From the NCBI GenBank assembly GCA_009885605.1, contig VFKK01000145.1, positions 1-5,074 on the forward strand: 5,074 nt of DNA, written 5' to 3'. The position numbers and the translations under genes are program-made. The DNA is from Cyclobacteriaceae bacterium (GTDB lineage Bacteria > Bacteroidota > Bacteroidia > Cytophagales > Cyclobacteriaceae). Shown here one piece after another: positions 1-5,074 of this stretch (its first letter is position 1; every line of letters starts with the position of its first letter). The notes beneath the pieces were generated by a model. The model was not told the origin of the DNA, did not search any database, and was given only the letters and a program-made list of their open reading frames with translations.

Positions 1-105
1 CAAATGGTTGCATGGAAGAATCGAGGGAAATTGTCAAAAATGAAAAAAGTCATCTTTATGAATCGTGAAAAAATTTTAGATTCAACATTTAATCATGACT
101 ATTAA
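1..105 (+). other. Possible 3' end of an upstream gene (unresolved)
   Basis: One plus-strand frame is open from the window edge to a TAA at 103-105. It gives a 34-residue tail ending in FNHDY, 23 nt before the mutarotase start. Another frame is open to a TGA at 66-68 (tail ending HLYES), and a third to a TGA at 41-43 (tail ending GNCQK). None of the tails is recognisable, so I cannot say which frame, if any, is translated. A gene running the same way just upstream would fit the tight spacing of the next two genes, but the stretch from about 35 to 128 is AT-rich and could equally be leader DNA. Nothing convincing reads on the minus strand. Confidence 0.2.
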
Positions 106-128
106 AACCAAAAAGGTATTTCTTATTT

Positions 129-470
129 ATGGGGGCCCAAACATTCCTACTTATCTGTGATCTCAAAGACGACGATGAAGCAATCATCGCCTATGAGAAA
201 TGTCATCAAACCATCCATCCTGAGATAATTGAAAGTATTCGGGTGGCAGGGATTTTACAGATGAGCATCTATCGCTGGAGAAACCGACTGAGCATGATAC
301 TGGTGGGCGATGAAAATTTTACCTTCGAGAAGAAAGCTGCTTTGGACAACGCAAATCCCAAAGTTCAGGAATGGGAAACTTTCCTCGGACAATATCAAAC
401 CAACCTGCCTGGAACTCCGCCCAACTGGCGCTGGCAATTAATGAAGCCTGTTTTTGAATTCAAAGCATAA
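129..470 (+). CDS. L-rhamnose mutarotase family protein (RhaM-like)
   Basis: This 113-residue protein has the size and pattern of the RhaM/YiiL family (PF05336). Those small dimeric alpha/beta-barrel enzymes interconvert alpha and beta anomers of L-rhamnose in the cytoplasm. Visible family signatures are LICDLKDDDE near the N-terminus, Y22-x3-H26 (the E. coli RhaM Tyr/His active-site pair), PEIIESI at 31-37, IYRWRNRLSMIL at 47-58, NPKVQEW at 76-82 and a C-terminal WQLMKPVFEF. The usual WPE triad reads HPE here (H30), a change near the expected sugar pocket. There is no signal peptide. ATG 129 is the first start after an in-frame stop at 96-98. Related Bacteroidota proteins also sit in L-fucose loci, so fucose or another 6-deoxysugar is as likely a substrate as rhamnose. 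The esterase gene follows after 10 nt. The family call is strong and the substrate is open. Confidence 0.88.
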   Translation: MGAQTFLLICDLKDDDEAIIAYEKCHQTIHPEIIESIRVAGILQMSIYRWRNRLSMILVGDENFTFEKKAALDNANPKVQEWETFLGQYQTNLPGTPPNWRWQLMKPVFEFKA

Positions 471-480
471 CGATATTTCC

Positions 481-1392
481 ATGAAAAAATCTGTATTGAC
501 CTTATCCCTCGCCCTGATGGCATTTTTCTCCCATGCTCAAGATTTCACTATTCCACTTTGGGAAGGAACTCCTCCCCTTCAGAAAGAGATGGATCTGAAA
601 GAAACCGCTGTAAGAGAAGGAATCCTTCGAATTGCGAATGTCCAGAATCCAACTATCGAAGTATATCTGCCCACCAAACAAATTGCCACCGGAAAAGCGG
701 TTTTGATTTTTCCTGGCGGAGGTTATGGGATTTTGGCTTACGATTGGGAAGGAACTGATTTTGCAAAATGGCTGAATGCACAAGGGATTGCCGGAATCGT
801 CGTGAAATACAGACTTCCAAAATCAGAATCACTGACAGATCCCAAAGAAGTTCCTCTCCTCGACGCACAGCGAGCGATGCGGCTAGCGAGGCATCATGCG
901 GCAGAATGGAACATTAATCCTGCAAAAATCGGCGTGATGGGTTTTTCCGCAGGAGGTCACCTGGCATCTACCATCAGCACCCAATACAAACATGAAGTGA
1001 ATCGTCCAAAGGATGCAATTGACGCTCTTTCTGCAAGACCTGATTTCTCGATTCTGGTTTATCCGGTGATTTCATTTCGGGATGCCTCTGCCCATTCAGG
1101 TTCCAGAAATGCCTTGATCGGCGAAAACGCTTCTCAGGAATTAGTGGATCGCTTCTCGGGAGAATTGAATGTAAATGCCGAGACCCCTCCCACTTTTCTG
1201 GTTCATGCCCAGGATGATGCAGGTGTTCCTATCGAAAACAGCATCCTATACTACAAGGCTCTTCATCAGAATAAAGTGAAAGCTTCTCTTCATATCTATC
1301 CAACCGGCAGTCACGGCTTTGGATTTGGTCTGGGAAAAGGCTCATTGGATGGATGGAGAGATGTATTGTTGGGATGGATAGGAGATCTTTAA
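481..1392 (+). CDS. Secreted alpha/beta-hydrolase esterase (BD-FAE/acetyl-xylan-esterase-like)
   Basis: This 303-residue protein starts with a classical signal peptide (KK, hydrophobic core to about residue 16, likely cleavage after SHA at 17-19), so it acts in the periplasm or outside. The mature part is a one-domain alpha/beta hydrolase of the Aes/BD-FAE type. It shows an oxyanion-hole motif FPGGGYG (77-83), a nucleophile elbow GFSAGG with Ser156, a probable catalytic acid in HAQDD (Asp246, or Asp245), and His278 in GSHGFG. The triad is in canonical order. Family members remove acetyl or other acyl groups from plant polysaccharides, and many are annotated as xylan esterases; the exact ester is not predictable. 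I chose ATG 481 because it gives a proper signal peptide. The longer in-frame start at 454 is a TTG inside the preceding gene and would add nine polar residues. It probably shares a transcript with the mutarotase. Confidence 0.87.
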   Translation: MKKSVLTLSLALMAFFSHAQDFTIPLWEGTPPLQKEMDLKETAVREGILRIANVQNPTIEVYLPTKQIATGKAVLIFPGGGYGILAYDWEGTDFAKWLNAQGIAGIVVKYRLPKSESLTDPKEVPLLDAQRAMRLARHHAAEWNINPAKIGVMGFSAGGHLASTISTQYKHEVNRPKDAIDALSARPDFSILVYPVISFRDASAHSGSRNALIGENASQELVDRFSGELNVNAETPPTFLVHAQDDAGVPIENSILYYKALHQNKVKASLHIYPTGSHGFGFGLGKGSLDGWRDVLLGWIGDL

Positions 1393-1395
1393 ATT

Positions 1396-1423
1396 TGTCA
1401 ACGGTCCACAGACGACAGACGAC
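1396..1423 (-). repeat. Left heptad array (4 x 7 bp)
   Basis: On the plus strand the units are TGTCAAC, GGTCCAC, AGACGAC and AGACGAC. On the minus strand they read GTCGTCT, GTCGTCT, GTGGACC, GTTGACA. The two AGACGAC units are a perfect tandem duplication. All four share G1, T2, G4 and C6 in the minus orientation, with variation at positions 3, 5 and 7. The array starts 4 nt after the esterase stop codon. Confidence 0.8.
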
Positions 1424-1496
1424 CCCTTGACAGAAATAGAAACTCACAGCATTCCCAATCAACCAATATAGATAATTGTATTTGTACTCCATGGCC

Positions 1497-1524
1497 GTGG
1501 TCTGTGGACAGTCGACAGTTGACA
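1497..1524 (+). repeat. Right heptad array (4 x 7 bp)
   Basis: The units are GTGGTCT, GTGGACA, GTCGACA and GTTGACA. The last three differ only at position 3. All keep G1, T2, G4 and C6, the same invariant positions as the left array read on the other strand, and both arrays end outward in GTTGACA. The array stops 7 nt, all A except one T, before the ATG of the HAD gene, so it occupies that gene's leader. Confidence 0.82.
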
Positions 1525-1531
1525 AAAAAAT

Positions 1532-2227
1532 ATGCCTATAAAAGTAATTGCCTTCGATGCTGATGACACCCTTTGGGTGAACGAGCCATTCTTTCGGGAA
1601 GCAGAGGAAAGATTCGCTTCACTGCTAGAGGATTTTATGCCTCATCACAGCATCATGAAAGAATTGTATCTCACTGAGATCGAAAACCTGGGTCTTTATG
1701 GATACGGAATAAAAGGTTTTATGCTATCCATGATCGAGACTGCCATGCGAATTACAGATCAAAAAATGCCTCTTGGGATGATTGATAGAATCCTGGAAAT
1801 AGGAAAAGGGATGCTGGCCAAACCTGTGGATTTAATCCCGGGAGTGATAGAAGTGCTGAAAGAACTAAACGGTGATTATAAAATTGTGATGGCAACTAAA
1901 GGTGATTTGATTGATCAGGAGCGAAAGCTGAAAAAATCAGGGTTGGAGCCTCATTTTCACCATATTGAAATAATGAGTGACAAGAAGGTTGCAGACTTTG
2001 CCAAACTCATTCGTCATCTGGATGTTGCCCCGGAAGAATTTATCATGCTGGGCAACAGCCTGAAATCAGATATTCTGCCTGTTCTTGAACTCGGAGGTTA
2101 TGCAATCCACATCCCGTTTCATATCACGTGGATTCATGAGCAAATCGAACATGAAATTACCCATGAGAGGTTTTATCAGGCTGAGCGAATCGGCGAAGTT
2201 GCTGAGATGATCAGAAATATTGAATGA
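1532..2227 (+). CDS. HAD superfamily hydrolase (probable phosphatase)
   Basis: This 231-residue protein carries the full set of haloacid dehalogenase motifs. Motif I is DADDT (nucleophile Asp9, acid/base Asp11). Motif II is Thr122 in VMATKG. The motif III lysine is Lys151 or Lys152 in SDKKVADF, and motif IV is GNSLKSD with Asp180 for magnesium. A helical segment at about 16-98 between motifs I and II is a C1-type cap, as in YjjG-like and phosphoglycolate-phosphatase-like members. It has no signal peptide, so it is a cytosolic magnesium-dependent phosphatase, most likely for a small phosphorylated metabolite. The substrate cannot be predicted. ATG 1532 places motif I at the usual distance from the start. 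It is separated from the esterase by the repeat element, so any promoter would lie within or before that element. It converges with the DUF6807 gene. Confidence 0.88.
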   Translation: MPIKVIAFDADDTLWVNEPFFREAEERFASLLEDFMPHHSIMKELYLTEIENLGLYGYGIKGFMLSMIETAMRITDQKMPLGMIDRILEIGKGMLAKPVDLIPGVIEVLKELNGDYKIVMATKGDLIDQERKLKKSGLEPHFHHIEIMSDKKVADFAKLIRHLDVAPEEFIMLGNSLKSDILPVLELGGYAIHIPFHITWIHEQIEHEITHERFYQAERIGEVAEMIRNIE

Positions 2228-2362
2228 TATTTCTTTTAATTCATGCTTGATAGATCCTCCCATCAGAAAATCGATTCTTTGCTAGGTGATTATCACATTA
2301 TATTTAAGTTCCTGAAAAACAGTTCCGGAGGTTCCGTCATTTACCAAAATCATTTTACAAAC

Positions 2363-2379
2363 CACTTCATTTTGAAGTG
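2363..2379 (-). terminator. Small hairpin across the DUF6807 stop codon, candidate terminator
   Basis: A perfect 7-bp inverted repeat with a 3-nt loop (CACTTCA, TTT, TGAAGTG on the plus strand) covers the last codons and the TGA of the DUF6807 gene. On the minus strand it is followed by a T-rich but broken stretch, not a clean U-tract. The stem is AT-leaning and short, so it is a weak intrinsic terminator candidate. The rest of the convergent gap (2228-2366) contains only a GTGAT-T-ATCAC palindrome at 2286-2296 and three GTTCC copies at 2308, 2322 and 2331, with no gene. Confidence 0.3.
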
Positions 2380-3452
2380 AACTCCGCATAATCGGTATTC
2401 AAGATCTTATCAGTTGCATCCACTCCCGAATAGATGATTATTCGATGATTGAATGTCAAGGATTTGCCTGGCATTAGTTTGTAATTCAACTCCTCTTTTC
2501 CACCACTCATAGCTTTCTGGCCAAGTGGATTAGCGGCAAATAGTCCATAGCCACGCGCATGCCAATAAGTTGGGTATCCAACATTTTTGGGATGGTCCAG
2601 TATTGCTATTGAGACTTTCTCTCCTTTAATCACACCCGAGAGATTCAACCATCTTCCCCGAGTACCCCAAACATCATCTCTCTCTATCCCCTCACTACTT
2701 CGATAATGCCCGGTCACTCCTTCATTGTTAAGAGAAGGAACTGCTGTTGATTTTCCACTGGCATCGGTGAAAATTTCAGGTTTATCAGATGGATGTTCGA
2801 GTTCTCGTGCCACCCGAATACCTAGCATTCCCTCCTTATTGTCCTTGAAGAAAACTTCCTTTCCCTGGGCAGTCAAGTTGGTAATGCGGTCAATCATCCT
2901 TTTATCTCCCTCTGCCCAGAAGATAAACGTGGTATGCTCTTGCAATAGAACCGTTCCATCGGGACCGATCCAATCCATGGTCACTTCCAGTTCTGCCTTA
3001 CCATTTCCATCACTCATCCTATTGATTTCCCGGTGAACGATCGAACCATATCCAGCCTTCTTTTCCTCTGGAATTGCGTCCGAATTATTCCAAAAGTCTA
3101 AGCCGTTGACATCCCCATAATTTAGCCAAAGCCCGATATGATGAGGATGGTCTACGCGCTCCCCTGGACGTGGATCCAGTGGAAATCCTCGAGTCAATTC
3201 CGACCCATTTGCAGATTTGATTGGAAATAAAACTGGTTTGGCGATTTTCTCCGAATACAGGTATGAAGTAAAAAGATGCCCGTTCACAAGCACTTCCACT
3301 TTTTTATCACCATCCTTTCTTACCAATGTCACAGAAGTGGCCATCTCTGAAAGTTCATCTGAGGAAGTAACATTTTCCCCTAAAATTCCCATAATCGAAA
3401 TCGGGAATAAAAGCAGTCCGGCATATAATCCGGCCTTTATTTGGTTAATCAT
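2367..3452 (-). CDS. DUF6807 family protein ('PmoA' family), exported
   Basis: This 361-residue protein matches the Pfam family labelled 'methane oxygenase PmoA' (PF14100, DUF6807). The label is misleading, since nothing here resembles membrane methane monooxygenase. Signatures are DHPHHIGLWLNYGDVNGLDFW (split by position as DHPHH 101-105 and GDVNG 113-117 followed by DFW 119-121), DNKEGMLGIRVAR (204-216), and YPTYWHARGYGLFAANPLG (293-311). The clustered His, Asp and Asn residues suggest a ligand or metal site, which is an inference. Residues 1 to about 24 are a signal sequence with one or two basic residues and a long hydrophobic stretch; no lipobox Cys is present, so it is probably periplasmic or anchored. 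It starts 12 nt after the oxidoreductase stop, so they are almost certainly co-transcribed. No enzymatic activity is established to my knowledge; pairing with sugar oxidoreductases suggests a carbohydrate role. Confidence 0.85.
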   Translation of the reverse strand: MINQIKAGLYAGLLLFPISIMGILGENVTSSDELSEMATSVTLVRKDGDKKVEVLVNGHLFTSYLYSEKIAKPVLFPIKSANGSELTRGFPLDPRPGERVDHPHHIGLWLNYGDVNGLDFWNNSDAIPEEKKAGYGSIVHREINRMSDGNGKAELEVTMDWIGPDGTVLLQEHTTFIFWAEGDKRMIDRITNLTAQGKEVFFKDNKEGMLGIRVARELEHPSDKPEIFTDASGKSTAVPSLNNEGVTGHYRSSEGIERDDVWGTRGRWLNLSGVIKGEKVSIAILDHPKNVGYPTYWHARGYGLFAANPLGQKAMSGGKEELNYKLMPGKSLTFNHRIIIYSGVDATDKILNTDYAEFTSK

Positions 3453-3464
3453 AAGAAGCAGAGA

Positions 3465-4826
3465 TTAATATTGAAAGACTTCTCCTCCTGCCAAAACCTC
3501 TTGTCTTTTCTCATCAAAGGTCACAAACTTGCCAGTTCTCAAGGCAGCAGTGGTCATGATGTTAGCAATCGAATGGTTGTATCCTGCCATCACATCAGCA
3601 TTTGGCTTTTTTCTGGTTCGGACGCATTCCATCCAGTTTCTCATATGGGCTGAAGTGAGATCATCGACACCAGTATTAGCACCTGTTTCTGTTGGAACTG
3701 CCTCCGCCAGGGTCATTTCCTTCAACAAATTTTCTTGCATGCCCATGGCTGCAGCATGATTTTTCTGCAAACCTCCATTTGGTGTAATTCTATTCGTATC
3801 CATATTCAGTTCGCCACCATTGGAGAAATAGATTTCTTTGGTACCACCGGCACCATTGGTAAATCTTGAAGAGTAAATTACCTGGAAACCTTTTGACATA
3901 TCATCTAGTGGTCCATAATCAAACACAGCCGTCATGGTATCAAAATTTTGTCTTCCGTCCTTCCAAAGGTAAATTCCTCCATTTGCCGCAACACTTCTCG
4001 GATGTGGCAGGTCGGTAAACCAGTGAACAGTATCAATCTGATGGGCCATCCATTGACCCGGGATTCCCGATGAAAAAGGCCAGAATAGTCGGAACTCAAG
4101 ATATTTCCTTGGATCCCATTCCTGATACGGCCGATTCATTAAAAATCTGCTCCAGTCCGTGTCTTCTTTTCTGATTTCCTGAGTTAGTCTGGGCAGTCTC
4201 CATCTTCCCGGTTGATTTACATTCCAGGTCATCTCAACTGCTACTATATCTCCAAATTTACCGGCTTTGATAAAATCATTCGCTGCATGATAGTTGGTCC
4301 CGCTTCTTCTTTGTGAGCCTACCTGAACTATTTTTCCGGTTCTTTCCACTGCTTCTCTTGCAGCCCGATTGTCTTCCATAGTTTCAGCAAATGGCTTCTC
4401 CACATAAGCGTCTCTACCTGCCTCTACTGCTTCTTTGCAATGCAAAGCATGCTGGAAATCTGCTGTACTTACGATTACTGCATCCACATCCTTCCGGTCA
4501 TAGAGCTCGTCATTATTTCGTGCGGTGGCAATGGTTAGTCCGCTTTTATCTTTTACATAAGCGACGCATTCCTCTCTTCTTCGGCTCCAGATATCAGAAA
4601 CCGCAGTGAATTCGAAATTCAGTTCCTTGGAATGTCGAAGCATCGCAGGAATCAAAGCACCTTTCGCTCGCTCAGAAAACCCAACTATGCCAATGTTTAC
4701 CCGATCATTGGCACCAATGATCCGGCTGTAACTGCTAGCCGGAAAGGCTAAAGCACCTAAACCCACTCCTGCAGTGGTCAGCGCTGACTTTTTAAGAAAA
4801 TCTCTTCTGGAGTTATCTGGTTTCAT
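3465..4826 (-). CDS. Tat-exported Gfo/Idh/MocA family oxidoreductase
   Basis: This 453-residue protein begins with a twin-arginine signal, SRRDFLKK at 6-13 followed by a weakly hydrophobic stretch to about 30. It should therefore be folded with its cofactor in the cytoplasm and then exported. The N-terminal Rossmann domain (about 42-165) has the first strand RVNIGIVGF, an acidic D78 after the second strand (AVSDIW), and the family EKP motif at 143-145 with the catalytic-region lysine K144. The C-terminal alpha/beta domain includes GIPGQWMAHQIDTVHWF (254-270), where H262 and D265 are candidate catalytic residues. The usual GxGxxG loop is degenerate, reading GFSERA at 49-54. The family oxidises or reduces sugars and polyols with NAD(P), and some exported members keep the cofactor tightly bound. 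ATG 4826 gives the full Tat signal. It sits between the TIM-barrel gene and DUF6807 in one operon. The substrate is unknown. Confidence 0.92.
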   Translation of the reverse strand: MKPDNSRRDFLKKSALTTAGVGLGALAFPASSYSRIIGANDRVNIGIVGFSERAKGALIPAMLRHSKELNFEFTAVSDIWSRRREECVAYVKDKSGLTIATARNNDELYDRKDVDAVIVSTADFQHALHCKEAVEAGRDAYVEKPFAETMEDNRAAREAVERTGKIVQVGSQRRSGTNYHAANDFIKAGKFGDIVAVEMTWNVNQPGRWRLPRLTQEIRKEDTDWSRFLMNRPYQEWDPRKYLEFRLFWPFSSGIPGQWMAHQIDTVHWFTDLPHPRSVAANGGIYLWKDGRQNFDTMTAVFDYGPLDDMSKGFQVIYSSRFTNGAGGTKEIYFSNGGELNMDTNRITPNGGLQKNHAAAMGMQENLLKEMTLAEAVPTETGANTGVDDLTSAHMRNWMECVRTRKKPNADVMAGYNHSIANIMTTAALRTGKFVTFDEKRQEVLAGGEVFQY

Positions 4827-4873
4827 AGTATTTAGGGGTTTATCGTTTTCATTTTTTAAAAGGAAAAAAATTC

Positions 4874-5074
4874 TCAGGCCTGTTTCATCAATTCATTAAA
4901 TAAGGCGAGTTGATCTTTAAGTGCTGCAACCCTGTCTGCGGGTTGAGTGCGGGCTTCCAACAGAATCCAACCGTTATAATCCATCCTTGTGAACAGCTTG
5001 AACAACTCTGGATAGGGATAGTCTCCCACATTGAATTCACGGACATGCACCGTATCTCCAAACCACTTTTTGAC
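4874..5074 (-). CDS. Sugar phosphate isomerase/epimerase-like TIM barrel, C-terminal part
   Basis: Only the last 66 residues are in the window; the gene continues past the right edge. The reading frame is open from the edge to a TGA at 4874-4876. The tail has the last strands and helices of a xylose-isomerase-like / AP-endonuclease-2 TIM barrel (PF01261): HVREFNVGDYPYPELFKLF (10-28 of the visible part), then the strand YNGWILLEAR (33-42), where the terminal Glu is the usual last metal-ligand position of these barrels, and a closing helix. Members interconvert or dehydrate sugars and keto-sugars using a divalent metal. The next gene starts after 47 nt, so this is probably the upstream gene of the same operon. 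Whether it carries a signal peptide cannot be seen. The family is fairly secure from the pattern; the reaction is not. Confidence 0.78.
   Translation of the reverse strand, partial: VKKWFGDTVHVREFNVGDYPYPELFKLFTRMDYNGWILLEARTQPADRVAALKDQLALFNELMKQA

Larger units (their letters stand above)
1394..1526. repeat. Inverted-repeat intergenic element built of 7-bp units
   Basis: The element fills the gap between the esterase stop and the HAD start. Its ends are a perfect 9-bp inverted repeat: TTTGTCAAC at 1394-1402 and GTTGACAAA at 1518-1526. A second 10-bp complementary pair is GTCCACAGAC (1404-1413) with GTCTGTGGAC (1500-1509). Each arm is four heptads of consensus GTnGwCw read toward its outer end, and 73 bp (1424-1496) lie between the arms. 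There is no transposase or convincing ORF inside. It could be a dispersed REP/MITE-like repeat, a transcript hairpin that ends or protects the esterase mRNA, or a protein-binding array. The structure is read directly from the sequence; copy number and role are unknown. Confidence 0.8.

Noticed and set aside
95..160. ORF from the ATG at 95 overlapping the mutarotase start, as a short peptide or frameshifted N-terminus
   Set aside because: It gives 21 residues with no match to the family N-terminus, while the mutarotase frame from 129 already contains the complete expected start of the domain.
454..480. Upstream start for the esterase at 454
   Set aside because: The codon is TTG, it lies inside the mutarotase gene, and it would put nine polar residues in front of a textbook signal peptide that begins at ATG 481.
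502..868. Overlapping ORFs in other frames inside the esterase gene, on both strands
   Set aside because: They are shadows of a gene with an intact catalytic triad and signal peptide, and their translations show no family pattern.
1471..1490. TTGACA at 1428-1433 and TATTTG near 1480 as a promoter for the HAD gene
   Set aside because: TTGACA is a sigma70 motif of other phyla, and the TATTTG lacks the two spacer bases of the Bacteroidota TAnnTTTG element. No pair has sensible spacing.
1229..1525. Minus-strand 98-codon ORF reaching from the repeat element into the esterase gene
   Set aside because: Two thirds of it is antisense to a well-supported esterase, and its start lies in the right heptad array. 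It has no recognisable domain. Only the core portion is kept as a finding.
4832..4852. Six-residue mini-ORF (MKTINP, stop) just upstream of the oxidoreductase start, as a leader peptide
   Set aside because: It is too short to judge, has no run of regulatory codons and no attenuator-like hairpins after it. Chance ATGs are common in AT-rich leaders.
4853..4882. T/A tracts and a CAGGCCTG palindrome after the TIM-barrel stop, as a terminator
   Set aside because: The palindrome has no loop, the A/T tracts give no stable stem, and the 47-nt gap to the next same-strand gene suggests continuing transcription.

Overview
The window looks like a chromosomal piece of a Bacteroidota bacterium, probably a Cytophagales/Cyclobacteriaceae-type glycan degrader. 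The reasons are the moderately AT-rich composition, A/T-rich start contexts without clear Shine-Dalgarno sequences, and the gene families present: a RhaM-type mutarotase, a secreted BD-FAE-like esterase, a Tat-exported Gfo/Idh/MocA oxidoreductase beside a DUF6807 ('PmoA') protein, and a xylose-isomerase-like TIM barrel. The taxonomic call is an inference from these traits, with no marker gene behind it.

Left half, plus strand. After about 128 bases that may hold the tail of an upstream gene, a small L-rhamnose mutarotase-family protein (129-470) is followed 10 nt later by a secreted alpha/beta-hydrolase esterase (481-1392). The two look co-transcribed and fit deacetylation and use of a deoxysugar-containing glycan. 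The 139-bp gap before the next gene is almost filled by an inverted-repeat element. Each arm is four tandem 7-bp units (consensus GTnGwCw), with 73 bp between the arms. A cytosolic HAD-family hydrolase (1532-2227) begins 7 nt after the last heptad.

Centre. The HAD gene converges on a minus-strand operon. The 139-bp gap between them (2228-2366) is non-coding. A small hairpin lies across the stop codon of the last operon gene.

Right half, minus strand, in transcription order. The 3' end of a sugar phosphate isomerase/epimerase-like TIM barrel (4874-5074, cut by the window edge) is followed by a Tat-exported Gfo/Idh/MocA oxidoreductase (3465-4826) and a signal-bearing DUF6807 protein (2367-3452). 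Gaps are 47 and 12 nt. This looks like a catabolic operon for a sugar or sugar derivative, with redox chemistry placed outside the cytoplasm. The substrate cannot be read from the sequence.

No rRNA, tRNA, CRISPR array, insertion sequence or phage gene was seen. The two points most worth following are the heptad inverted-repeat element and the poorly characterised DUF6807/oxidoreductase/TIM-barrel operon, whose oxidoreductase has a degenerate dinucleotide-binding loop.
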